A stretch of DNA of 64,000 nucleotides, taken from the NCBI GenBank assembly GCA_025024175.1, contig QCXZ01000137.1, positions 19,840,001 to 19,904,000 of the forward strand, written 5' to 3'. The first letter of the stretch is position 1, and each line of letters opens with the position of its first letter. Of the stretch, positions 39,001 to 50,034 are shown one piece after another. The notes under the pieces were generated by a model, which saw only the letters and a list, made by a program, of their open reading frames with translations, made no database searches and was not told the DNA's origin. Position numbers and translations under genes: made by a program. This DNA comes from Rhyzopertha dominica. Lineage: Eukaryota; Arthropoda; Insecta; Coleoptera; Bostrichidae.

Positions 39001-40041
39001 CATTTACACACTATTGCAAATATCATCGGCTAATGTTGAATTAGAAATATTAAGTGGTAAACTTCGATTATTCCTTTTACCTTTTCGGATATTCTGCAGT
39101 ATACTTTTAAATTCCTACTCTTTATGCGATATCTTTAAGACATACACAAGCAGAACATGGGTCAATAATGTATCATAATTTGAAATGTATTCGTTAAAGA
39201 TGACGAGATTCCTCGCTGCAGTTTATAATGCAGAGTTTCGCAGCTGACGACAAAATATGGTAACAAGATTATATATTTGGAGAACATTTCCATCAAGAGT
39301 AACAAGCCGTGTATCCTCATAAATATTTAAATTTATACCCTTCGCCAGAAAATTCCTCTTCAGCACTGCTCCCCTGACAATGCCTCATTGACATAAAAGC
39401 ATTGTTGTGCCTTTGTGCTAGGTATTATTGTATNTCCCGCATCGTTCTGAAGCATTGGAGTCAACCACAGCATATTTGACGTAAAGAGACGCTTANAAAC
39501 AACTCAAACAGTAGACAAACTGCTATTTCGATACGGTTAACAAATTTTTTATTGCTCAAAAATAATAACGCTATAGTGGTTCTTACTAAAACAAAATAAG
39601 TTTGATTGCTTGGGAGGCAAATTATAGTTATACAAAGTAAAGTTGAAAAGTTTTGTTGTGGTTGTGATTTAAGAGCGATTGTCGTCAAAAATACTTTTTG
39701 CATGTATTTTTGTTCTCCTGAAAACCTCGTGCAGTAGTGCAATTTTTGGACTTTGAAAATCGTGTTGGACCAAAAAAAGTAGAACACTTTCAAAACGCTT
39801 CATTTTCATCACAATTCACAAAGTGATTTATTTATAATTTGTCCGCTAAGTGTCGTTTTCGGTTCAGTTATATTTGCACTAAATTGTTTTTTAGTGTCAG
39901 CCGAGTTTTTTGTCATATACTGTTTTAATAAAATGATTAAGGGATGACATCTGGTATAATTACATATCGCTTCCCTTCACATATTACACAAATACATGTA
40001 AATATTTTTGTTATTGTTGAAGAGAAATATAAATAGACGTA
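36035..40041. other. No gene recognised
   Basis: Mostly AT-rich. Minus-strand frames at 36063-36263 and 36411-36656 have no recognisable domain. GC-richer blocks at 37100-37385 and 37620-37930 might be conserved regulatory sequence or decayed coding sequence. Nothing here can be named. Confidence 0.45.
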
Positions 40042-40495
40042 TTACCGACAGTAACAAAAATCGACTGGTTTGAACAACATTACTGACAGAGACTTATTCT
40101 TTCTATTATAGGTAATAGTGAAATATTCGTTGGTGGTAATGGCTGCTCCCTGCAAAGGTCTTACTCGATAATATGTTGTTTGCCTCCTGCTACGTGTTCG
40201 GCTATCGCAGATCTGTCGGTGTGTCCATATGTTGCATTTCGTTGGTATTCCTTTATGCGACAAGCGACATAGTATGCTGCGTCCAGTTTGCCCGATGTAG
40301 ACGTTTCCGCACTGACACTGGTGCTGGAAGATTCCCTTGGTGTTTAGTTTCGGTATTTTGTACTTGGCCGATGGTAGAATATGTCTTATATTTTGCACTG
40401 CATTGTATCTTACTGCGATCTTCTTCTTCCGCAGTATTTCTTCAGTTTGTCTGTTACCCTGGAGAGGTATGGTAGGTAGACTTATCCTTGGTGTT
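40042..40495 (-). pseudogene. Penelope-like element relic with GIY-YIG nuclease domain
   Basis: On the minus strand a LPYLSRVTDKLKKY block (about 40440-40490) lies upstream of a 118-codon frame containing CQCGNVYIGQTGRS. This is the order seen at the C-terminal end of Penelope-like retroelement proteins: the end of the reverse transcriptase, then a GIY-YIG endonuclease. The first signature is altered (GIF for GIY); YIG and the following Gly-Gln-Thr are kept. Beyond GRSI the homology continues in another frame with RSAIAEH, so there is at least one frameshift, and another upstream. The catalytic reverse transcriptase core is absent. The protein would have nicked DNA to prime insertion; this copy is dead. 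Confidence 0.8.
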
Positions 40496-41300
40496 GTAGT
40501 TCCTGTCGTTCCCTTTGTATGTTTCTCCTTGTTCTTAGAACCTTCTTCGGCTTATAACCATTTTTTATACGGCACTCTTGACATGTTGAATTTCCTCTCG
40601 ACTATATTTAATAACGTGACAATGAGTGATGTGATGCGGTGTTTTAACCAGTAAAAAAGTAATTGTGTCACATTGTGCTTAACTTATTCAAAAATGATAC
40701 ACTGAACATGGGGCGCCACTTATTGGAAATCCGTTAAAGCTTGAATTCGCCTGCAAAAACAGGGACGCATCTTTAGTGGAGGTATTCGTAATCAGTAGTA
40801 ATACGGATGAGACGCAGCCTCTAGTTTTTGGGAATTATTAAAATTTATTTTATTAGGATCAAACTGCGCCTTTAGCATTTATTATATATAATGTATTGGG
40901 CGTTCATGCCATTTTAAAACTATTGTGAATAATTATAATACATATTAATCCTGAAAACACCATTATCCAAATCATAACACATCTGCGAAATGACGTCATA
41001 CGAATACGCAACCGCAAGAGGCTGGCTTTTTGTAATAATTTTCGAAGTAATAATGGCATTAAATAAAATGTTCAAAGTATGTGATGCACATTTAAGGCCA
41101 TATTCACTTACTCTTCACGCTGTTTATCAATTGTTGATTAATGATTTTATTACTGTTTGGTATCGACAGGAGAGGGCGCGTCCTTATAATGAAGGTTCTT
41201 CAAAGAAGCGTTAACGATGGACCTTACATTTGTTGATCGCAATAGGTTTCATCATTTGAAGTTATATATAAAATACTACTAAACGAAATGTAATTGCAAG

Positions 41301-41507
41301 ATAATATTTTGTCGGATAGATCGCTGTCTCTTGAAAACACTGACAAAAAGTTAATAGTCTGACGTTTCGATTACACCTGTAATCTTTGTCAAAGACGAAG
41401 AACCTCAAAATTTGCCTGACACTAACTTTTTGTCAGTATTTTCAAGAGACAGCGATCAATCCGACAAAATATTATCTTATATTATGGACGCTGAAAGCAT
41501 TCACCCT
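41301..41507. mobile_element. 207-bp insertion with inverted arms and 13-bp flanking duplication
   Basis: TGTAATTGCAAGA occurs at 41288-41300 and again at 41508-41520, bracketing 207 bp. Inside, about 65 bp on the left (to 41361) and on the right (41415-41479) are inverted copies with few mismatches, sharing TAATATTTTGTCGGAT and CGCTGTCTCTTGAAAA. The centre reads GACGTTTCGATTACA. Flanking repeats of this length suit target-primed insertion, as in Penelope-like elements, and a Penelope relic lies 0.8 kb away; the link is an inference. Confidence 0.65.
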
Positions 41508-41717
41508 TGTAATTGCAAGAGTAATAAAACGAGCATTCTTAAAAATAAAGTTAGAACAAATGAAGCGAGCTACGAACGTTCTTGATAAACACTAACATCA
41601 GTAATAAACTCTACATGTTACTATAACAGTTCTTAATTTACGTCTCCTAAATAAGGTAAATTTTCATGCAGGGAAATAAAATACTCGTTCAACCCGCATT
41701 TCTGCCTATTTCCTGTC

Positions 41718-42027
41718 TCCACCAGGATATCCTCGTGGATATAAATACGAAACGACGTATTCCAATTTAACCGCAGGATTTCGTTGTGCGTGTCCCCAAC
41801 ATCGACGTTACCGTGTTTGGCAATAAAAGGAAAAATGCCCGAGGCGATGAAGCCCGGAACATTCCTCGGACCCGGAAATTGAGACGGTCAATACGGAGAT
41901 GCAGATATTGGAGAGACCCGCTGATTTATGTAAGAGGACTGTGCGGCTCAGGGCGAGTCAATATTGGGACATACCCGTTACGACAATCGGTGAGAAGGTT
42001 GCCTTGTGGTGAGGATATCCTGGTGGA
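41718..42027. repeat. Perfect 17-bp inverted repeat around a GC-rich core
   Basis: TCCACCAGGATATCCTC at 41718-41734 recurs exactly inverted at 42011-42027. The enclosed 276 bp are unusually GC-rich for this window. A long open frame crosses it (41786-42202) with an Arg-rich peptide of no known type. It may be a small transposon, but no target duplication was seen. Confidence 0.5.
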
Positions 42028-42738
42028 ATGGAAAGTGGATGATTGTATTTGTATAATTTGGCGTTGTATGCGAGGAATTAGGAAAATTGGGTTTTACCTT
42101 TTAATTAAATGTCTGGCGACCTCCTGCAAAGGGATGAAAGCTGGGAGCTCGATCGTTAATTCATTTGAGCGAGGGTTGCAGCTTAATATATACAGCAACT
42201 AATTACTTGACGATGTTTTTAGTAATATACATTTCATTTTTTAAATGTTCGTCCCTCCATGATTATGGTGGACCTTTAAAGTAATACCACAGCTAGAGGA
42301 TGTGATTTAATCCAGAGGAAATATTTAAGTTTTATTCTTGTAAGGAAGAATAAGTCTCAGTAACGCTTTTACATCTTCAGCGCTTGATTTTGGCAATTTT
42401 TCGCAAAAGTAAAGCGAATTTAATAATAATAATAATAAAGTTTGTTTCCAACAGATTAGCACCTAATTACAGGAAAATAATCTAATGCTGAACACCAGTC
42501 ACAGTTCTACTCTGGTGCTGTGTGAGCTCTTTATATATGTTAAGGTTTTGCTAAACTGACTATAATTTGTGTATCCCAGGAATTTCGTCAATGGAGAAGT
42601 TGCACAATTTCCAAAAGCATGCTAGCCTGAAATTGAATCAAATTATGGGGTATAAGTCGGAAGAAAAAAATTAAACCAGTCCTCAAGTAATCTCAAAATA
42701 TGAATTGGAAATTCAAGCCACGCCTCTAAAAAACGGAT

Positions 42739-42904
42739 TCTGACGTCACGTGCCGGACGGATCCGCGCACGGTGCGCATAATCTCGTTGCTAACTAATGC
42801 ATTTTGTGTTTCTTCATGTCAGTCATTACAAAAAAATGTGACTAGTTGAATTGAAAGCGTCGTCTTTGCTAGCAAAGGACCCGTCTGGCACACGCGACGT
42901 CAGA
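42739..42904. repeat. Inverted repeat pair with GACGTC core
   Basis: TCTGACGTCACGTGCCGG and the bases after it (42739-42764) match in inverted orientation 42878-42904 with a few mismatches. The spacer is about 115 bp. Similar CGTGACGTC motifs occur in the terminal repeats of the THAP-carrying element at 49071-50034, so the two may be related; this is only suggested. Confidence 0.5.
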
Positions 42905-44083
42905 GTACTCAGAAAAATCTAAATTGCTCCTCAACAATAATGCATATATGATAAAAAAATTGGTCTGAAAAAATAGCCATCAGCGACGAAAATATTCTGG
43001 TGGGCCGATGATCATTCAAGGTAGTCAAGTTCGGGATTACTTTGGTATAATAAAACGTGTGGTTTCTCGGCAAACAGGAGTTCTTGCGATGGGCCTTCAT
43101 GCATACCATTTTGACTATCGTTGCACAAAGGTCTTCGTTTGAAATGGTGTCAAGCTATATTAGACTCAAACGTAGAAAGCAACATCATATCTTTCAGTCA
43201 TGAATCCACATTTTTTTAGGGTACCATGATTGCCGGAGACTTGCGAAAGTAGGTTTTCCCTGGTGTTCATTAGAGGTTGTCCTACCATACACTGATGCTA
43301 TTCCAAACGCCCTTTTTCAATATCATCATAGAGCGTATAATCCGTCAAACTATGGAGTTTTTACAATATACACGCCGTCTAAGAGGCTTAGTAAAGAAAC
43401 GCGAAATCGCGTGGCTTATGATTAACACATATGGGGTAATAACAGGCTTTCTATAATAACCGCGAGGGGACAGTTTTTGTTACTTTTTTAAGTTAAACTG
43501 GAACAAAATTTGATGTGACATAATAACTAAAAACATTTTTCCTTCTGTACTTTGCAGCACTTTGAGATTAATTATAGTTTGTAAATGTACATTCCAGCCT
43601 CAGCCTTACAACACCGTTGAGCGTCGTTATGGACCAACGTTATTAAATAAGAAAAAATGCATATTACAGGCATAATTTCCATGTTGTACGCTAACAGACG
43701 GTTGCAATATCATACGTAACAGTGATGAATGGAAATTAAAGTGTTGATTTAACTAGGGAATAAAATACTGCTGAAGAGATACCCCGGTACAAGAAGTGTT
43801 CATGCTGTTTCAGATAAATGATTTGGCTAATCAGTAATCGCGGTATCCAAATAATATGAGAATTTAGTGAATTTAAAACACCAACACTATAATATGGACA
43901 GAAGAAATCATCAATTAGGATAGTTTTACTAAGAAGCGCGTTCGTTGAACTAAGCTTAAGTAGTAGTAGGCAGTATGCACAATTCATCTCTAGCTTAGGT
44001 ACCTTTTAAAATCAACATTACTTGTTTCATTTAGAAGTTCTTTGTGTGCGAATATTTATTAAGTTTTTATATACAAATCTATT
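42905..44083. other. No gene recognised
   Basis: AT-rich with several short frames that lack domain features. The minus-strand frame at 42909-43109 is probably chance. Confidence 0.45.
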
Positions 44084-44130
44084 TGCTGTAGGTTGCGGTG
44101 CAGACAGCACAGCATAGACATGCATTTCAT
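44084..44130 (+). repeat. Dispersed repeat family B, right part only
   Basis: CAGACAGCACAGCATAGACA followed by TGCATTT is nearly the same as 53051-53095 and as the loop of the palindrome at 52701-52734. The left part of the family, as found at 4200-4310, is absent here. Confidence 0.65.
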
Positions 44131-44578
44131 TTATTAAGTTACGTTTAGAAGGAAACTGTCACTGTCCTTATATAAGCAAATAATCCATGAAAGTATACCG
44201 CTAATAATTTGAAAGTAGCTTGGTAAATCACGGAATTATTGACTAATTTTAAAATGCAGAAAAAATAATGTAAAGAAGATAATGTTAACAATTACGATTG
44301 GTAAAATATGTTATGTGATTCCTCTGCAAGGAATCGTGAAGTAAATGAGAATACGCTGTTGATAATGGAGATACTAAACCAATAGGATGCAGGTTTCAAG
44401 ACTATCGAAAAAGGAACTTTATAACCAGAAAGCTATGAAACTTCGACCCCAATGCAGAAGTGGAGGTTTTAATGGAGTAAACTTAAAATGAAAAAAAGAG
44501 GAGGAAAATGAATAGGGAAAGAAGATCTTTACCATCCTTTTCCAATAGGTTCCTTACAAGAAAAATAAATAAATGACT

Positions 44579-45019
44579 ACGTGCGTTTAGCGAACGTGCT
44601 CTGAACAAACCACACGCTTTGCGTGCTTCGAGCGAACCAAGCGCAGGTAGTCGTATCGCACCCGTGTTCTGAGCGAACTAATTAAAATTAAAATGACTCT
44701 CACAGACTTGTAAAAAAATATATATAATCTATAATATTCAGAATGCGCATACTTATATTTATTGCTATCTTACCAATTATACCGATTTTTTCTCCAGAAA
44801 TTACTGCAGCCCCTAGTTAATTGCTTTTTTTTAAGAATTTACAGATAGCACTATGAGGCGCTTGCTGTTGCTATACCTGACGCTTCCTGTATAAGTATTG
44901 GGAGCTATAAATGTCATTAGGTGGATATTCTTGTACGCCCTGCTCTGTAGGACCATCGCGCATCGCCCGTGTTCGCTAGAAACGCGGTTCGCTGAGAGCA
45001 CGTTCGCTCAAAGCACGTT
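44579..45019. mobile_element. MITE with GCGAACGTGCTCT inverted termini
   Basis: The left end (from about 44579) and the inverted right end (to about 45019) share CGTGC, then AGCGAACGTGCTCT and an AACC block, over about 35-55 bp with some mismatches. Further GAGCGAAC and GTGCTTCG motifs are repeated inside both ends. TA flanks both sides, so a TA target duplication is possible. The middle is AT-rich and non-coding. Confidence 0.7.
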
Positions 45020-45020
45020 A

Positions 45021-48000
45021 CCAAATAAATCCAGAAATTGATGTCTCAGTCAACAGACAACTGATTAAGAAGCAAATGCATAAGTAGTTCATTAAATTAT
45101 AACTCTAAATTCCCAGTATTATCATTTTAACATTTTGGGCAGACACATCGAACTTTGTGATTAAATATTGACACGACTGGATCTTACGCATTTTGAGAGA
45201 AGAATGACCATTTATTTTGGAGAAATTTCATAAGGACACAAACCATAAATAATAAGCATAAGCATAAGCTTTAATAATTTATCAAGGTACTCAATAGGAC
45301 TATTAGTATTTTTTAGGTGTTGATGTTAATAGATCATTAGGGTAGAAAATATACCTACATACCTATCGCTGCCCACAATACCACAATATCTTTAATAACA
45401 CTTAAATAAATTGAGTACAAAGTTTGTTCTAAAGAGAGAAGTTAGAAAACGATATCCCGCGTTGAGGATAGTGAGTGACATAGAAAACCAAAGTGGGATG
45501 AGTATAAAACTTACAATTTTCAACGAAATCGGATGAAATTGACCATTGTCGTTTAATTTAATAAGTTAGGAAGTAACTGTTGCATGCTTTAATGTCTTAA
45601 AATAAATATTTGTATGTTTCTTGCACGGATTACGTAAGACATCCTATGGGCATCTACGTCACATTCCTATCTTTGTCGTGAGGGGTTGTTTTCTAACCTC
45701 TGCTCGGCGCACAAACTTTATAATAGAATAAATTAAAATCTATTTGAATTTTGACCATATCATTTGCGCCAGTAAGTTTCTACAACCAATATGAGTACAT
45801 CTGAGACAAAATTTCATGAACAGGCCTATCGTGTTTCTTTTTAATGTTAGAGTTTGAGATTAGTATTTAGTCTGAATTCAGTCTTTCCTACAATTACTTT
45901 AAAATAAGCTCGTTCCTAATGTAATAGATGTAATTTATTCAGACAGGAGGACACTGCCGTCATTTGCAATCGGATTTTCGATCATGAAATTAGGCGAATA
46001 TAATATAACAAAACTGTCACATATCAATAACTTTCTTCATTGCGCTTCCTNGNTCTTTATCGTTTTACTCGTGTGTACTAAAGTCTACAGTGAGAGCTTT
46101 GTTTCGAAGATAGTCCAACACTCTACGTGTAACATTTACTAACTGTACTTAGCCAACTAATTGAATATGCAGCAGTGTCAAGGACATAAGCGTTTTAGAT
46201 GCACAGCGGCAGAGCAGACAAAATTTCATCGAGTATATCCCATTTTCGATACTCCGGATAAACGATACCGCACAAGTCAATTTGGCAAGTGACATATTAA
46301 AGTGACAGGTGGCACCAAAGGTGAAAGGTGACATTTCAAAGTGAGAGTTTGAGGCCTTTTGGTCTTGCGGAAGAACTATACAGCTCTTTCTACTCTCGTT
46401 ATAGTACATGGTTTATACTTTTTCGTCGTTTCTCCCCAGTTTTATGAAATATATGTCTGATCTCACATCACACATTATATTATGTGTTATTATTTCATTT
46501 TACTCAAAAGAAATGATCTTAGTTTAGTAGAGTTGTCTTTATAGATGCATCCTTATAACCTCTACAATTTAATGATTCGGATGATATGGATGGTCTAATC
46601 GTATTCTATGAATTGCGTGGATTATTACATCTCCTATTATTAATATCTACCAATAGAGTTTATTGATAAGTTCATACTATATGGTCGATGTACTTTTCCT
46701 TGATAGTAACACAGATTTCATCAACTAAAGAACTTCCTATTTATGTAATGCATAAATAATAATTTTTGTTAAGCATTTGTAAGTACTGCTATAAAAAGTA
46801 TTCCGTAATGGTTAAATTGTCTGATATTCTTCAATTTACTTTCTCGCAATTAAAAATAATCACTTTCCATTCGTTATTTAACGTTTTACAAACACCAATT
46901 TTTTTTCATGTCAAACTAGAGTTGACATTTGATTGTATTTTTGTCCTGCTACCTGATGTGATAAATATTCCTGTTTGTACTTTTGTGGCACACTCGTCAA
47001 AACCAATTATCCGTAATCCGCTTCGGCCAGCGCTGTTGGATTGCCCGGATTTTCGTGCATTCACTTCCAAACAATGGAAATTCAGTCTACTGCACACAGC
47101 TGTCGCCGTAATGAAACTTCCCTTGCTGCGAAACGACATGAGATATGGCCAGGAGAATTGTGTTTATTAAGTTTCTCATCTTTTGCGTTCTTTGCCGTTT
47201 TCATTTCGGGATTCATTTCGCCCTCCGCAAAGTTGTTTGCAAACGGGGGTGTAGGGTTGTTATCGAACATGAAGACGTCCTATTTTATTCCGCTTATACA
47301 GCAGGTATATTCTTTAGTTCTGAATTACAGTAGCGAGTCTGTTTTATATGACGACCTCCCTTTTTATCACTTTCGGCTGAAAATGTTTTCTGCTTCATTT
47401 TTCACACTTTGATATCCCTAGGACCCACCTTTTGCGAGAGAAGTTCATTTGTTTATTTGTTTAAGAATCGTAGGTACCCGACGTTTTATTGTGTGGGGCG
47501 AAGTTTATTTACCATTGAAGATATCAACAAATTGTAGATAATTAATTTATCATATGTTTTTAATTATTTTAGGTGTCGTAGTCAACTAGGATTGTACTGA
47601 AAAATGGAATGTCTGGCTTGAAAAATGTAAAAAAACTTATTATACCAGTACATTACGCTGTTATGATTTATGTATCATCATATAATAAATAAACTGCATT
47701 ATGATTGAAACAATTAACACAATTGAAGCTGTTTAAAAATGAATTCGTTGTTGGCTTTTATTTTTAACTACAAATATTAACCAGTAAACCCTAGGCGATC
47801 AAACAGATTCAGATATCTTAAGGAAATTTAGATCAACCGGCAACTAACTCCACATGAATTAATTAGTCGACGTCTATAGCACAAAGATATTTCGTGGTTG
47901 GTTTTTGATCTCTTTCTGATATTTAATTTTTTGCATTTATAAAATTTTTGTATCAGAGTTTCCTAAATTATAATATTCTACACTAACTACGTTTTGCTAA

Positions 48001-48040
48001 ATATTTACAGACGATCAGTATATGTCAACACCTTGGTGCT
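45021..48040. other. No gene recognised; 46960-47270 richer in GC
   Basis: Overlapping frames in all directions cover the GC-richer block, a sign of composition rather than of a gene; it might be a conserved non-coding element. The rest is AT-rich. Two ambiguous bases lie near 46052. Confidence 0.45.
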
Positions 48041-48059
48041 TTGTTTGCTGTTGTTAAAA

Positions 48060-48610
48060 TTGTAACTTTAACTGAGGAGGGTCTCAGACAAGTCAATGTA
48101 CAGAAAAGATTGTCAATTTATCAGTCGACTCTTTCTCACATTATAAAAAGACACAATAAAACTGGTAAATGAAAAAGGTGGTTTATCCGATCTTTGCGAA
48201 AAAGGACACCTCCAAGTTTAAAAAGTTGCTTGCTACAAGTCGATGTTAGTTTAAAAACAACAATAAGGACAGCCAAGAAAGTTAGTTTAACACAAGGCAA
48301 AAGGTTTTCCAGACAACGTGCTGATTAGAACAAGTACAATAAAATTAATTTCAAAGCCAAATTAATGGCGAATGCAAATGCGAATGTAATGTTGTCCAAA
48401 AAGTGAGCTTTAGTAGTGATTCAGTTATGCTTTGGGATTGCATTGGTTTGATCAGTCGTGGGTAGGCTGTGAATTTAATAATGAATGCAGACCACAGCAT
48501 CAACAACACAATTCAAAAGCTTGTTTTACAATATGCTGACAACAAGTTTGTGCTGATGCCCAATAATGCATTAGCGCATCATGTATACTGACTGACAGAA
48601 AATAACTATC
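48060..48610 (+). pseudogene. Tc1-like transposase relic
   Basis: Shifting frames follow the order of a Tc1-family transposase. LTEEGLRQVNVQKRL leads into a helix-turn-helix-like stretch containing QSTLSHIIKRHNKTG (about 48070-48170). A basic RSLRKRTPPSL region follows (about 48190-48230). Then come a region resembling the middle of the DDE domain and ADNKFVLMPNNALAHH (about 48535-48580), matching the block that normally reads FMHDNA..H with the second catalytic Asp, which here appears as Asn. Several stops interrupt it. Terminal repeats were not identified. Confidence 0.7.
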
Positions 48611-49070
48611 TGAATATAAAACAAAATATATAAATAATTCAAAATTATATTATGGTATGGGTTGACCAAAAAGACATATAGAAGTAAAGAAAATGTGGAG
48701 CAATTACATATCGTCAATCCTATCGAATACTTTGGCTACTACTTTTGTTTCTTTTTTGTAATAATTTGCTGATTTCTCTCGGATTATTTGAAAGTGCTTT
48801 CGTTTCAATGTTACAGTGACTTCCTGTATTTATTGCTTGTATGTACAAAACACATATGCAAGACTTTTGTCCGTGCGTGCTATATAATTTGAACTATAAG
48901 AATTTTTAACACTTGCCCATCATATATGTGTCGCAATTGGGTATTATCACTTTTTTTGAAAATTACGTAAAATGAATCTTGAAGTGCATATATAACGTAC
49001 GCCATGTTAAAAAAACAAAAAAAAATATTTGTAGGTAGAGAATAGGTCTGAAATTCGAATCCTAGAAGTC

Positions 49071-50034
49071 ACCGCCAAAACGCTTCTATCCAAGGTTATT
49101 CAACTCGTGACGTCAAGTGTCACGTAAACATTACCGAGGAGCGTGCTGTTTAATGGTGTAGTATCATTCTTGTATTGGGAAAGCTTTTGTGTGGTGGTTA
49201 TTAAAAGGACGGTGTAAGAGGTCGCACCAAAAAGTGATATGTGTAGTTTCACAACATCTATAATGTATGGAAAACAAAACAAGTGTTGTTTTGTATATGG
49301 TTATAAAAGTACTTCAGTCAGTACACCTAACAAAATTTTTGTAACCGTTCCTCGATATTATCAACATATGAAAAAGTTGTTTAAGGTCCCTAGACGTGAT
49401 ATGCCGAAATCGCAAAGTTTGTTTTTCTGTTGTGAAGATCATCTTAATTCTTGCTGTAAATTTTATTATTCTTTTTGGGGTTATACATGTTTACCATTCC
49501 GTTACCATTTTGTTTTAGCTTGAAGAGGATGTGAAAAATTATGTGCGTTTTAAGTTGATAGACGGAAATGTTATAATAAAGAACGACATTGTTCCCCATA
49601 TATTCGACTGCTAGCCAGACCGGAAACGAGCCGAAAGAGCCCCGAAAATAAATGGCAATTTATATTTATTCCGACCTTTTTTGATTCTTACATTTTTATG
49701 TTTACAAATAGTATGTTTCCAACAACTCACTGTGATCAAATTATCAATGCTACGTTAATATGATAAAAAGTTCACTTATGCCGTAGCTTTTACGTTCCTC
49801 ATCTCCGCCGCGTTGAACCGCTCGTCGCTGTACACAAATTCCATAACAATGAACTGCCATAACTCATAAGTATTTAACTTTTTTTTGGCGTATTTTAATT
49901 CGCTTGTCACAAAATGAACGCAAACAACAAATTGACGGGCTGAGGCTGACGCGTGACGTGCTGACCCCAGATGTAAACAAACAGCCATTTACGAGACACC
50001 CGACGTCACGGCCAATATATTCGCGTTTTGGCGG
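49071..50034. mobile_element. TIR element enclosing a THAP-like gene fragment
   Basis: ACCGCCAAAACGC at 49071-49083 recurs exactly inverted at 50022-50034. Further inward, CGTGACGTC and GTGTC-CGTAAA blocks also match between the ends over about 70 bp. The 964-bp unit contains the THAP-like frame at 49263 and is GC-richer at its ends. P, Kolobok and some other DNA transposons encode THAP domains, but neither an 8-bp nor a TTAA duplication is clear, so the superfamily is open. Confidence 0.65.
49263..49610 (+). pseudogene. THAP-domain protein fragment
   Basis: From Met at 49263 the translation has the pattern of a THAP C2CH zinc finger. A CC pair lies near residue 8, followed by TPNKIFVTVP, then KLFKVPRRDMP and FFCCEDHL with the CX2H ligands. 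The usual second cysteine of the first pair is Tyr here, so zinc binding is probably lost. The frame closes at 49523. A second recognisable stretch, EEDVKNYVRFKL to IVPHIFDC, follows from about 49520 after a TTTTAG that could be a 3' splice site, but joining the parts by eye does not give a clean frame. THAP domains bind DNA in transposases and host regulators. No transposase catalytic domain follows. Confidence 0.7.

Noticed and set aside
41786..42202. 138-codon Arg-rich frame
   Set aside because: It crosses the edge of an inverted-repeat structure and has no domain; probably a GC-composition effect.
46766..47412. Frames of 123-134 codons on both strands
   Set aside because: Three overlapping frames with no domain, splice signal or consistent composition; more likely a GC-richer non-coding block.
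49032..49075. Sequence resembling a tRNA 3' half (TTCGAATCC)
   Set aside because: No pairing partner for an acceptor stem upstream, and it overlaps the start of the THAP-element terminus.
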